NCBI RefSeq assembly: GCF_024505045.1
Contig: NZ_JANIBM010000002.1
Coordinates: 282,217 to 346,216, forward strand
From: Methylomonas aurea
GTDB taxonomy: Bacteria; Pseudomonadota; Gammaproteobacteria; Methylococcales; Methylomonadaceae
Reading direction: 5' to 3'
DNA: 64,000 bases
A program made the position numbers and the translations under genes. Shown in pieces: positions 27,486 through 36,503 of this stretch; the stretch's first letter is position 1, and each line of letters starts with the position of its first letter. Below the pieces are notes generated by a model that did no database searches, had not been told where the DNA came from, and worked only from the letters and a program-made list of their open reading frames with translations.

Positions 27486-28864
27486 TGGATCAATCGATAA
27501 AATTCGATCTGGACTTGATCAAACGCTACGACAAGTCAGGCCCGCGCTATACCTCGTATCCGACCGCGTTGGAGTTGCACGAAGGCTTCGGCGAGGCCGA
27601 GTACCGTCGGCACATCGAAAAATCCAATGCCGCCGGCGGGCCGCTGTCGCTGTACTTCCATATTCCGTTCTGCGACACCGTCTGTTTCTATTGCGCCTGC
27701 AACAAGATCGTCACCAAGAACCGCGCCCATGCCGTGCCGTATCTGGACAATCTGTGCCGGGAGATCGAGATGCAGGGGGCTCTGTTCGACCGGAGCCGGC
27801 CGGTCAACCAATTGCATTGGGGCGGCGGTACGCCGACCTTTTTGAACGCCGAGCAAATGCGGCGGCTGATGGACACGACTCGGGCCAATTTCAATCTGCA
27901 CAGCGACGACAGCGGCGAGTATTCGATCGAAGTCGACCCGCGCGAAACCGACGACCGCACCATTGCCGAGCTAAGAGCCTTGGGGTTCAATCGCATCAGC
28001 CTCGGTTTGCAGGACTTCGATCCGGACGTGCAAAAAGCCGTCAACCGGCTGCAGAGCAAGGAACAAACCTTCGCGGTGCTTGAAGCGGCGCGCAAGGAAG
28101 GCTTCCGCTCCACCAATATCGATTTGATTTACGGCTTGCCGTTACAAACCGTGCACAGCTTTGCCGATACCCTGGATCAGGTGTTGGCCTATGCCCCGGC
28201 CCGGTTTTCGATTTTCAATTACGCCCACATGCCCAGCCGTTTCAAAACGCAGCGCCAAATCGACGAAGCGGCCTTGCCGTCGCCGGCGGCGAAACTGGAG
28301 ATTTTGCAAATGGTCGGCCAAAAGCTGACCGATGCCGGTTATGTCTACATCGGCATGGACCATTTCGCCAAGCCGGACGACGAATTGGCCGTGGCCCAAC
28401 GCGAGGGCAAGCTGTACCGCAACTTCCAGGGTTACTCCACCCATTCCGACTGCGATTTGGTCGGCTTGGGCGTGACCTCGATCGGCCGGGTCGGCGACGC
28501 CTACATGCAAAATTACAAGGAACTGGACGAATACGACGCAGCCATCGCGCAAGGTAAATTGCCGGTGTTTCGCGGCGTGGATCTGGACGACGACGACAAA
28601 CTGCGCCGGGCCGTGATTACCCAACTGATTTGCCATTTCGAACTGAGCTTCGAACACATCGAACGGGAATTCGGTATCGTCTTTAACGACTATTTCGCCG
28701 CGGAATTGGCAAACCTGCAGCCGATGAAAACGGACGGTTTGTTGGATTTAACAGCCGCCGGCATTCAAGTATCCAGCGCCGGCCGCCTGCTGATCCGCAA
28801 CATCTGCATGGTATTCGATAAATACCTGGCGCAAAAACAGCAGCAGTTTTCAAAGGTGATATAA
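27482..28864 (+). CDS. hemN: Oxygen-independent coproporphyrinogen III oxidase
   Basis: Radical-SAM enzyme of 460 residues that converts coproporphyrinogen III to protoporphyrinogen IX without oxygen. The cluster-binding motif is C64-x3-C68-x2-C71 in FCDTVCFYCACNK, followed by LHWGGGTPTFL and IEVDPRETD. N-terminal RYDKSGPRYTSYPT and the full-length C-terminal domain indicate true HemN and not a HemW/HutW relative. Its ATG overlaps the ccmI stop, so heme synthesis is translationally tied to cytochrome c maturation. Start alternatives are 27482 and 27485. Confidence 0.96.
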   Translation: MMDQSIKFDLDLIKRYDKSGPRYTSYPTALELHEGFGEAEYRRHIEKSNAAGGPLSLYFHIPFCDTVCFYCACNKIVTKNRAHAVPYLDNLCREIEMQGALFDRSRPVNQLHWGGGTPTFLNAEQMRRLMDTTRANFNLHSDDSGEYSIEVDPRETDDRTIAELRALGFNRISLGLQDFDPDVQKAVNRLQSKEQTFAVLEAARKEGFRSTNIDLIYGLPLQTVHSFADTLDQVLAYAPARFSIFNYAHMPSRFKTQRQIDEAALPSPAAKLEILQMVGQKLTDAGYVYIGMDHFAKPDDELAVAQREGKLYRNFQGYSTHSDCDLVGLGVTSIGRVGDAYMQNYKELDEYDAAIAQGKLPVFRGVDLDDDDKLRRAVITQLICHFELSFEHIEREFGIVFNDYFAAELANLQPMKTDGLLDLTAAGIQVSSAGRLLIRNICMVFDKYLAQKQQQFSKVI

Positions 28865-28887
28865 ACATCGCCGCGGATTTTCCAGCG

Positions 28888-29505
28888 TTAATTATTCTGC
28901 CGCAAACGAATACCAAGTTGATTTAGGCGGCACCTGGCTTTCCTCAAACTGGGTGAAAGTTGCGCTGCTCGTTCAGGGCTCCAATCATTAGCTACCATTT
29001 CCGTCAGACGGGCGTTGTAACCGATACCTTGGCTCGCCACTGATCCGGTTTTTTTGACTAAATCTGCGCGGATATCGCGCTTGGCGGATAAGGCCAGCTT
29101 TAACAATTGCTGTTTGGGGTCGAACAAAGTGTCGGGTTCCGCAGGTAGCTTGCCTTTTTCGCCGAGCAGGTTACGCATGGCTTTATGGTCAGCGAGTAGC
29201 CACGACTCGACTTCTCGGACCGCGATTCGTATGATCAAATTTTCGGGTCTGGCTAGTTTGCCGTACCATGCATCGAGTAATGTTTTTGGACATGCCAGTT
29301 TATCAAGGTCCGTAATAATTACGACTGGTTGTTGTTGGGCTAACTGACACCAATTCGACATTTTCGACTGTAAATAGCCGAAACCATTTTTGCGGAGTAA
29401 TGGTTCAATTTGAACGGGCAACGACAGTTCATTGATAAGCCGTTGGCCCACGGCTTCACTCAAAGCATCTTCGGTTGCAAGTGCTATGGGGCGGAGTATT
29501 ACCAT
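28888..29505 (-). CDS. TOPRIM-like DUF4276-type protein, partner of the upstream ATPase
   Basis: A 205-residue protein that I place with the DUF4276/TOPRIM-like proteins from motif layout: an early acidic residue E12 (ALATEDALSEAV), a DxD pair D66/D68 (VVIITDLDKL) and ExE with WLLAD (REVESWLLAD, 98-106). This is the arrangement of TOPRIM-type nuclease or effector domains such as those in OLD, RloB and AriB proteins. It overlaps the ATPase gene by 7 bases. Nuclease activity is inferred and was not shown. It converges on hemN with a 23-base gap. Confidence 0.75.
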   Translation of the reverse strand: MVILRPIALATEDALSEAVGQRLINELSLPVQIEPLLRKNGFGYLQSKMSNWCQLAQQQPVVIITDLDKLACPKTLLDAWYGKLARPENLIIRIAVREVESWLLADHKAMRNLLGEKGKLPAEPDTLFDPKQQLLKLALSAKRDIRADLVKKTGSVASQGIGYNARLTEMVANDWSPERAAQLSPSLRKARCRLNQLGIRLRQNN

Positions 29506-30647
29506 AAGCCAAGTTGATTAACTGACGCTGGCCGAGTTTTGGGTAACACGACTTCGGCAACTGAAAATCCCGAATCAAGAGCATTCATTTCTGTGTCTTG
29601 CAGCGTTCTGGCCTTTGTGCCTTCCGCACTGCTCTCCAGTAACAAAACTCCCCGCCCATCGATACCCGGATTACTCAATAATGCTTCGCTATGTGTACTT
29701 AAAATAATTTGCCGTTTTACTTTTTTATTTCGCTGGAGGCGGTGCAGAATTAACGGTATTTCTTTTACTATCGCATCGTTCAACGAGATTTCCGGCTCCT
29801 CTAGCAATAGTAAGGAATTGCCGTCCAACAAAGCCCATAACAGACCTAGTAACCGCAATGTCCCGTCCGAAAAATGTTCTTCGGATTGCCAGCCGGCGTT
29901 CGGCCTATGGTGCGCATATAGCGCATGAAGATGTGGATGCCCAAGGTCATCCTTTTCAAACCGAAGTTCTTTAAATTGTGGTACGGCTTGAGTAAGCGCA
30001 ACATTAATTTTGGCGAGGCGGGAGTTACGCGTCTTTTCGTTGGTTCTGGCGAGACGTTCCAAAAAGCCTTGACCGAACGGATCGTCTTCCAGACGTTGCC
30101 CGCCGATCTTGTCAGCATATTTGAGAAGTTGGGGCACCAGATGCAGGTAAGTCGTTGCCCCAAAGAAATCAACCAATTCTCGGAAACTGCCGTTTGCCTG
30201 AATTTGTTCTAAATGGGTTTGAGTCAACAGCATGCTGTCTTTTCTATCATCGGAGTTTGGACGGCTCAAAATTAATTCATTGCCTTTCCAAACCTGCTCC
30301 TGAGAAATTAATAGCCTTTGAGCCCCTTTGCCTTCCGGTTTAAATGCCAGAATGTAACGCCAATTTGCCGACATATCGGCACTGTCCGCCAGCTCCACAT
30401 CGATTTTAACTTCCGGGTCTCGACGAGCATGTAGGCAACGTAATTTACTGATACCACCGCGGTCGGCGACGGCGGTCTGCAATCCACCGCCTTTAGATTT
30501 ACTGATGTCTCTTAAAAACCGGAATGTATCAAGTAAATTGGATTTGCCGGATGCATTCGGTCCCAGCAAATAGGCTGTATCGCGCAATGGAACATCGAGC
30601 GTTTGAAAATTACGCCAGTTTTTTAATCTAAGATGGGTAATCAGCAT
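29499..30647 (-). CDS. AAA family (SMC/OLD-like) ATPase
   Basis: A 382-residue ABC-type ATPase of the AAA_15/AAA_21 group. It starts MLITHLRLKNWRNFQTLDV, has Walker A GPNASGKSN (29-37), an ABC-like signature FSDGTLRLLGLLWALL, Walker B LLLLEEPEISL and a switch histidine in ILSTHSEALL. It lacks a fused TOPRIM domain; the next gene appears to supply one. Such split ATPase-effector pairs are common in anti-phage modules. No transporter genes adjoin it, so it is not a transport ATPase. Cellular role unknown. Confidence 0.85.
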   Translation of the reverse strand: MLITHLRLKNWRNFQTLDVPLRDTAYLLGPNASGKSNLLDTFRFLRDISKSKGGGLQTAVADRGGISKLRCLHARRDPEVKIDVELADSADMSANWRYILAFKPEGKGAQRLLISQEQVWKGNELILSRPNSDDRKDSMLLTQTHLEQIQANGSFRELVDFFGATTYLHLVPQLLKYADKIGGQRLEDDPFGQGFLERLARTNEKTRNSRLAKINVALTQAVPQFKELRFEKDDLGHPHLHALYAHHRPNAGWQSEEHFSDGTLRLLGLLWALLDGNSLLLLEEPEISLNDAIVKEIPLILHRLQRNKKVKRQIILSTHSEALLSNPGIDGRGVLLLESSAEGTKARTLQDTEMNALDSGFSVAEVVLPKTRPASVNQLGLW

Positions 30648-30698
30648 CAGGTATTCGTGAAATTTTGGAATGGTTAGTCTAAAGTTCGCCGCGCTTTG

Positions 30699-32780
30699 CT
30701 AATCCCTAACCCAATTCTCCACCAACCGGCTCGGTATATGCGGCGATTCGCTGGATTGCGGGTAGGGCTGGCCGCTGGTCACCCGGTAGATCACGCGCAG
30801 CATGTCGGCCAGCAGCAGCCAGGTGATCAGCATGAACAGGCAGGTCAGGCCGGCGTTCAGGTAGTCGTTGAAAATCAATTGCGGCGCGCTTTTCAGTTGC
30901 GCGGCCGGCAGCGAACCGCTGGCGATTTTCGCCGACAAATCGGCGGCGTGCGCCAGAAAACCGATGCGTAAATCCTCGGCGAACAATTTCTGCCAGGCCG
31001 CGCTGCTGGTGACGATAATCAGCCAGGACAGCGGCAGGGCGGTCACCCAGGCGTACTTCAGCTTGCCGGATTTGACCAGAATCGTCGTCGCCACGCACAG
31101 CGCTATCGCCGCCAGCATTTGGTTGGCGATGCCGAACAGGGGCCACAGGCTGTTGATGCCGCCTAACGGATCGATCGCCCCCATATACAGGAAATAGCCC
31201 CAGGCGCCGACCACGGCGGCGCTGGTCAGTAAGATGCTGGCGTAACCGCCGCTGCTGCCGCGGCCGATATTGAAGTTGCCGAGGATGTCCTGCAGCATGA
31301 AGCGGGCGACGCGGGTGCCGGCGTCCAGCGTGGTCAGGATGAACAAGGCTTCGAACATGATCGCGAAATGGTACCAGGCGGCCAGCAGATGTTGGCCGAA
31401 CACTTGGGCGAACAAACTGGCCATGCCGACCGCCAGCGACGGCGCGCCGCCGGTGCGGGCGAACAAGGTCGATTCGCCCATGGTCTGCGCCAGTTGCTGC
31501 ATTTGCTCGACGGCCACCGGAAAGCCCCAACTGCTGATTTTCGCCACCGCTTCCGCCGCTTCCTTGCCGACCACGCCGGCCGGGCTGTTGATGGCGAAAT
31601 AAACTCCCGGCTCCAACACCGACGCCGCGATCATCGCCATGATCGCGACAAAGGATTCCATCATCATCGCGCCGTAGCCGATAAAACGGGCGTCGGTTTC
31701 GTTAGCCAGCAACTTGGGCGTGGTGCCCGACGAAATCAGCGCATGAAAACCGGATATCGCGCCGCAGGCGATGGTGATGAACACGAACGGAAACAATTTG
31801 CCGCCGAAGATCGGGCCGCTGCCGTCGATAAACTGGGTCAAGGCCGGCATTTTCAGCTCGGGTCGCAAGATCAGAATCGCCACGGCCAGCGCGGCAATCG
31901 TGCCCAGTTTCATGAAGGTTGACAGGTAGTCGCGCGGCGCCAGCAGCAGCCAGACCGGCAACACCGCGGCGGCGAAGCCGTAACCGATCACCATCAACGC
32001 CAGTTCCGGCGCGTCGTAATCGAACCAGCCGCGGATGGCGGGATTTTCGTCGATCCAGCCGCCGCCGACCACGGCAAATACCAGTAAGGACACGCCAATC
32101 AGCGTCGCTTCCAGCACCCGCCCCGGCCGCAAATGGTTCAGATACATGCCCATCAACATCGCGATCGGTATCGTCGCGGCGACGGTGGCGGTCGCCCAGG
32201 GGCTGTGTTTCATCGCATTGACCACGACCAGGCCCAGTACCGCGATCAGGATCACCATAATCGTCATCACGCCCAGCATCGCGGCGCCGCCGCCAATGTT
32301 GCCCAATTCGTCCTTGGCCATCTGCCCCAGCGAGCGGCCGTCGCGCCTGACCGAGAAAAACAGGGTCACGAAGTCCTGCACGCAGCCGCCCAGCACCGCG
32401 CCGATCAGGATCCACAAGGTGCCCGGCAGATAGCCGAACTGCGCGGCCAGCGTCGGCCCGATCAACGGGCCGGGACCGGCGATGGCAGCGAAATGGTGGC
32501 CGAACACCACCCATTTGTGAGTGGGCATGAAGTCGCGGCCATCGTCGAAGCGTTCGGCCGGCGTGGCCCGGCTGGCATCAAGCACCAGAACTTTGGCGGC
32601 GACGAAGGCGCTGTAAAAGCGGTAGCCGAGCGCGTAAACGCAGACCGCGGCGACGATCAGCCACATGCTGCTGATGGTTTCGCCGCGCTGCAAGGCAATA
32701 CCGGCGATGGCCCCGGCCGCGGCCAGAGCGACGAGGCCCCAGAATAGGTTGATGGGAAGCGAGTGCTTGTTGCCTGACAT
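30699..32780 (-). CDS. cstA: Carbon starvation protein CstA family transporter
   Basis: An integral membrane protein of 693 residues with about 16-18 hydrophobic helices. Conserved CstA segments include the FGHHFAAIAGPGPLIGP signature and the GCVQDFVTLFFSVRRDGRS loop. I chose the ATG at 32780, which has AGGA six bases upstream; an open extension to 33074 encodes arginine-rich non-conserved sequence. CstA proteins import peptides or pyruvate under carbon limitation. No sensor kinase or CRP site was recognised beside it. The gene stands alone. Confidence 0.93.
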   Translation of the reverse strand: MSGNKHSLPINLFWGLVALAAAGAIAGIALQRGETISSMWLIVAAVCVYALGYRFYSAFVAAKVLVLDASRATPAERFDDGRDFMPTHKWVVFGHHFAAIAGPGPLIGPTLAAQFGYLPGTLWILIGAVLGGCVQDFVTLFFSVRRDGRSLGQMAKDELGNIGGGAAMLGVMTIMVILIAVLGLVVVNAMKHSPWATATVAATIPIAMLMGMYLNHLRPGRVLEATLIGVSLLVFAVVGGGWIDENPAIRGWFDYDAPELALMVIGYGFAAAVLPVWLLLAPRDYLSTFMKLGTIAALAVAILILRPELKMPALTQFIDGSGPIFGGKLFPFVFITIACGAISGFHALISSGTTPKLLANETDARFIGYGAMMMESFVAIMAMIAASVLEPGVYFAINSPAGVVGKEAAEAVAKISSWGFPVAVEQMQQLAQTMGESTLFARTGGAPSLAVGMASLFAQVFGQHLLAAWYHFAIMFEALFILTTLDAGTRVARFMLQDILGNFNIGRGSSGGYASILLTSAAVVGAWGYFLYMGAIDPLGGINSLWPLFGIANQMLAAIALCVATTILVKSGKLKYAWVTALPLSWLIIVTSSAAWQKLFAEDLRIGFLAHAADLSAKIASGSLPAAQLKSAPQLIFNDYLNAGLTCLFMLITWLLLADMLRVIYRVTSGQPYPQSSESPHIPSRLVENWVRD

Positions 32781-32976
32781 GACGATTCCTGTCTGAAAGT
32801 CGGATTGGGATGCGATGGATTTCGCAAAATGGTAGCACGCCGCCGGCGTTCGCGGCAGGCGCTTTATCCCTAAGACCCTGCCGTTCGCTACCAAGTGCAG
32901 CCGGTCCGGCCGCATCGCGCTTGCCGGTCGGCAAGATCGCGGTGTTGTGTATCGACCGGGACCGGAGCCGCCAACG

Positions 32977-34359
32977 CTAAAATTGCGAGAAGCGCCGCCG
33001 TAGCGCGAGCAGAACGGCCAGCATCGATGCCGCCGAGAGCGCCTGCAAGCCGATAAGGCCGTTGAGTTCGGCAACGTCGAAGGACTGATCGAAATCGAAT
33101 TGCGGCAACGCCGCTTGCTGCGCTTCGTTCCAGGCGGCGCGGGCCATGATGGACGGCACGAAGTACGCTCGCCAGCGGTCTTCGAAATCGTTGACGGCGG
33201 CGACGAAGCTGGCGTGCCGGGGCGCGTCCAGCCCGGATAAACGATCCGCCATCAACGCCACGGCCAAGGCCGGCGAAGTCCAGGACCAGCGCTGCATGAA
33301 TCCGAATTGCTCGGCGCGGTGGGTTTCGAATTGCAGCATCAGCGGGCGAATCTGGCTGTCCAGTTGCAGGGCGGCCGGCAAGCCGGCGACTTCCCGCGGC
33401 AGTTTGGCAAGCGGCGTGTCGCCCAGCAGCTCGGGATGGGCCTTGAACCAGTCCGCCAGCAAATTTTGCCGCTGCTGGTTGGAGAGTTCCTGCAACCGGC
33501 GGATTTCGATAATGGCGGCCATGCGCGACGGCTTGGGTCGGGTCTGGTCGGCGGCCCAATGCAGCGCCGCCGGCACGCCGAAGGTCAAGATCAGCCAACT
33601 GCCGAGCAAGCCTATCGCCGCCGCACCCGAAGAAATCGGCAGCAACAGGAACAAGCCGGCCAGACTGAACCAGAACAGCACGTAGCTCAGGCTGATCAAG
33701 CACCAGTAAGCCAGCGCCGACAGCGCCGAGCCGCTATCCAGCAAAAACGCCAGCAGCGAACTGGCGCAGGCGACCAGTGCCACCAACAGCAAACGCCAGC
33801 CCAGGCTGCACAACACCAATTGCCACGGCCGCGCGGTTTGGGTGCAGACCAGGCGCCAGACCCCGCTTTCGCGTTCCTCCTGCACCAAGCCGTAGCTCAA
33901 AGCGATGACGACCAGCGGCGTCAACAGGGCGAACACGCTGGCAAAGTCCAGCAACCCGAATTCGTAACTCAACGGATTGAATAATTGGTCGCTGTTGCGG
34001 CCGTCGGTATGGCGGCTGCGACTGGAGACTTTAATGGACGTGCCGACCAAATCGGCTTGGCTGACGTTCAGCACCAAACCGCCCAGCAGCGGCAATTGCA
34101 GTGGCGCCCGGTCATTGCTGGCGGCATAGGCCCCATCGCCGCCGTCATGCGCGTCCGCCTTCGGCGCGTCGTGCATCTCCGCGGCATTGGCGGCCGACGC
34201 CGCAATTTGCGGCGCCGCCGCGGCAGCGCGAATCTCGCTGGCCCTGAGTCCGGACCAGACGGCACTCAGCCCCATCAAGACCGCAAAAATCAGCAATATC
34301 GCCGCGTTCAGCGGATTGCGCCGGATTCTGATCCATTCTACTTTGACGATAGCCATCAT
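32977..34359 (-). CDS. ABC-2 type permease (DUF3526-like), second subunit
   Basis: A 460-residue membrane protein starting MMAIVKVEWIRIRRNPLNAA, with an N-terminal helix, a soluble extracytoplasmic insert rich in Ala, Asp and His (about 40-110), and then a group of helices around SYGLVQEERESGVWRLV, the motif shared by NosY/ABC-2 permeases. A further soluble segment precedes the last helix. The start overlaps the previous permease stop by 4 bases. With the ATPase and first permease it should form one transporter; its cargo is unknown. Confidence 0.8.
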   Translation of the reverse strand: MMAIVKVEWIRIRRNPLNAAILLIFAVLMGLSAVWSGLRASEIRAAAAAPQIAASAANAAEMHDAPKADAHDGGDGAYAASNDRAPLQLPLLGGLVLNVSQADLVGTSIKVSSRSRHTDGRNSDQLFNPLSYEFGLLDFASVFALLTPLVVIALSYGLVQEERESGVWRLVCTQTARPWQLVLCSLGWRLLLVALVACASSLLAFLLDSGSALSALAYWCLISLSYVLFWFSLAGLFLLLPISSGAAAIGLLGSWLILTFGVPAALHWAADQTRPKPSRMAAIIEIRRLQELSNQQRQNLLADWFKAHPELLGDTPLAKLPREVAGLPAALQLDSQIRPLMLQFETHRAEQFGFMQRWSWTSPALAVALMADRLSGLDAPRHASFVAAVNDFEDRWRAYFVPSIMARAAWNEAQQAALPQFDFDQSFDVAELNGLIGLQALSAASMLAVLLALRRRFSQF

Positions 34360-35768
34360 GGCGCCAACCTCCGTGCTGAATGAGCCAACAGCCACAGTGC
34401 CGCCCCCAACCAGGCGCCGAGCACCGCTAGCGGCAGCAGGCTGGCTTTTAGCGAAAATCCGACCGTGGGAACGGTGTAAGCAAAGTCTCGCACGCTGCGC
34501 CAATCGGTTTCCGCGCCTTTGGCGGAGCGTTCGGTGCCGTGGCTGCGTTCGCGGTCCCAGTCTTCGGTCAAATCGATGAAATAACGCCGATATTCCTCCG
34601 CGGCGTCTTCGAAATCGCGTTGGTGCGCCAAATCGGTGCCGGCTATGGCCATCGACAACGAACGCAGCGCCAGACTAGGCCCCAGCCAACCGGCCAGATG
34701 CGCCAGTTGCTGTTGGGTGGCGAAGTTGGCGCGCAGGCGATCGAAATGCAACTGGTGGACTTTGCTGGAGTAAACGTCGTTATATTGCCGATTCAGCGAG
34801 ACAAAACCCACCGGTAGCTGCTCTTTGCTGGCAACGCCGTATTGGGCTAGCACTTGGGCTTCGAAGGCCGTTTCGCGTTGTTGCTTGGAGCCGTCGCCGG
34901 GCAGACCTTGGGCGATATCGGTCTTGATCGCATCCCAAAATTGGCTGGCACTGGGGTTGGGCGCAAGCACATCGCCGATCGCGGCGCCCAGCCGTGGGGC
35001 GACGAACACGCTGCCCATCCAGAACCCCAGCAGGCAAAACAAGGTGTTGCGGCTGGTGCGAAAGTAGGCGGAGGCGCCAATCGATAAGGCGGCGAACACC
35101 GTGTAATACGCCAGCAGGCCGGCCAGTAGCAGGCTCAAGCGCAGCAGGTCGTCGATCGCCAGCTCGAATTGGCCGGCCAGCGTCAGCGCCGCCAGTAACA
35201 CGGCGGGCGACATCACCAGCCAGAACGCCGTCAGCAGCCCGAGCAACTTGCCGAACAACAACGCCCGCGGCGCCACTCCTAAACTATGCAACATGCGCAA
35301 GGTGCCGCGTTCGCGCTCTTGCGACACCGAATTGAAACTGAGCGCGACGATCAACAGCGGCAACAAGGCATAAAGCACGAAGCTGCTGCTGGCCTGTCCG
35401 AAGCGATTGGCCAATACGTCGTCGGCACTCGGATTGAAACGGGTCAAGTTACGTTTGTGCGGCTCCAGCCACAGCGACTGGCCGGTAAACGGCGTCAAGC
35501 CCGGATCTATCGCCGCGCTGGGCAAATCCGGCTTGAACACGTAAATACCGTAGTGCGCGGCGGCATGGGGATTCTTGACGCTCTGCGAATTCCACTGTTC
35601 CTTGGCCGTCGCGCCGACGCGCTGTTTTTCCAGGCGCTGTGCCTGCAACTGGTAACTGGAAAACAGAAAAAAGCCGGCGAACAAAACAAACAGCGACAGG
35701 CCCAGCACCAGCAAGCGGCCGTCGCGCAACGTGGTGGCCAGTTCCTTGCGCATGACAATGGCGATCAT
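34356..35768 (-). CDS. ABC-2 type permease (DUF3526-like), first subunit
   Basis: A 470-residue membrane protein homologous in layout to the next gene: N-terminal helix (about 18-38), an extracytoplasmic domain of about 90 residues, then helices with SFNSVSQERERGTLRMLHSLG. A second soluble stretch (about 270-440) ends with a final helix. It overlaps the ATPase gene by 4 bases (ATGA). The two permeases look like an ancient duplication that now forms a heterodimer. Confidence 0.8.
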   Translation of the reverse strand: MIAIVMRKELATTLRDGRLLVLGLSLFVLFAGFFLFSSYQLQAQRLEKQRVGATAKEQWNSQSVKNPHAAAHYGIYVFKPDLPSAAIDPGLTPFTGQSLWLEPHKRNLTRFNPSADDVLANRFGQASSSFVLYALLPLLIVALSFNSVSQERERGTLRMLHSLGVAPRALLFGKLLGLLTAFWLVMSPAVLLAALTLAGQFELAIDDLLRLSLLLAGLLAYYTVFAALSIGASAYFRTSRNTLFCLLGFWMGSVFVAPRLGAAIGDVLAPNPSASQFWDAIKTDIAQGLPGDGSKQQRETAFEAQVLAQYGVASKEQLPVGFVSLNRQYNDVYSSKVHQLHFDRLRANFATQQQLAHLAGWLGPSLALRSLSMAIAGTDLAHQRDFEDAAEEYRRYFIDLTEDWDRERSHGTERSAKGAETDWRSVRDFAYTVPTVGFSLKASLLPLAVLGAWLGAALWLLAHSARRLAP

Positions 35769-36487
35769 GCCAACCCCCGGGCATGCGCCAGATATTTGCT
35801 TTCCAGTTCGTCGTGTTGCACGCTGTGGGCATCGAACTCCTCGACCAGCCGGCCTTGCTTCATGATGCCGATGCGGTCCGCGACTTGCTTGGCGTTGAAC
35901 AAATCGTGGGTCGCCATCAATACCGCCATGCCGCCGTCCGCCGCGGCGCGGATGCGTTGGGCAAAATCGTTGGCCGCGCTCGGGTCCAGGCCGGAGGTGG
36001 GTTCGTCCAGCAACATGGCTTTGGCGTGCTTGGCGCTGGCGATCGCCAGACCGACTTTTTGCCGCATGCCTTTGGAATACTGGCCGACCCGCTTGTCGTG
36101 AGCATCCGCCTGCAAGCCGCTGTCGCTCAACAAGCGGCCGGTCTGCTCCCGGCCCAATTCGATTCCGGCCAGCGCACAGAAAAACCGCAGGTTTTCCGCG
36201 CCGCTGAGCAGGTCGTACAAGGCCACGTTTTCCGGCAGATAGGCCAGCTCGGACTTGACCAGCTCCGGTTGGTCCTGCAGCGAGCGGCCGCCGATCAAGA
36301 CCTGGCCGCTGCTGGGACGGTTAAATCCCAAAAAGGTGCTGATGGTAGTGGTTTTGCCGGCACCGTTGCCGCCCAGCAAGGCGTAAACGCAGCCGGCGGG
36401 TACCGCTAAATTCAGTTGGTCGATCGCCCGGTGTTGTTGGTATTCCACCACCAAATTGCGGGTTTCGAGAATGTGGGTTGTCGTCAT
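35765..36487 (-). CDS. ABC transporter ATP-binding protein
   Basis: A 240-residue ATPase with Walker A GGNGAGKTT, signature YSKGMRQKVGLAIA and Walker B AMLLDEPTSGLDP. I chose the ATG at 36487 (MTTTHILETRNLVVEY) because upstream in-frame starts run into the end of the TonB receptor gene. It lies 16 bases after that gene. The signature variant YSKGMRQK is typical of NosF/CcmA-like and lantibiotic-immunity-like ABC-2 exporters. Together with the two permeases it makes a complete transporter. The substrate cannot be deduced. Confidence 0.88.
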   Translation of the reverse strand: MTTTHILETRNLVVEYQQHRAIDQLNLAVPAGCVYALLGGNGAGKTTTISTFLGFNRPSSGQVLIGGRSLQDQPELVKSELAYLPENVALYDLLSGAENLRFFCALAGIELGREQTGRLLSDSGLQADAHDKRVGQYSKGMRQKVGLAIASAKHAKAMLLDEPTSGLDPSAANDFAQRIRAAADGGMAVLMATHDLFNAKQVADRIGIMKQGRLVEEFDAHSVQHDELESKYLAHARGLA

Positions 36488-36503
36488 GGGTGAACAGTTG
36501 GGG

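Noticed and set aside
32920..32935. CTTGCCG-GT-CGGCAAG inverted repeat downstream of the permease operon
   Set aside because: Two-base loop and no T-run; too weak to call a terminator.
32781..33074. N-terminal extension of CstA
   Set aside because: Arginine-rich, not conserved, and a good ribosome site precedes the ATG at 32780.
34360..34503. N-terminal extension of the second ABC permease
   Set aside because: It lies inside the first permease gene; the ATG at 34359 makes the usual 4-base overlap.
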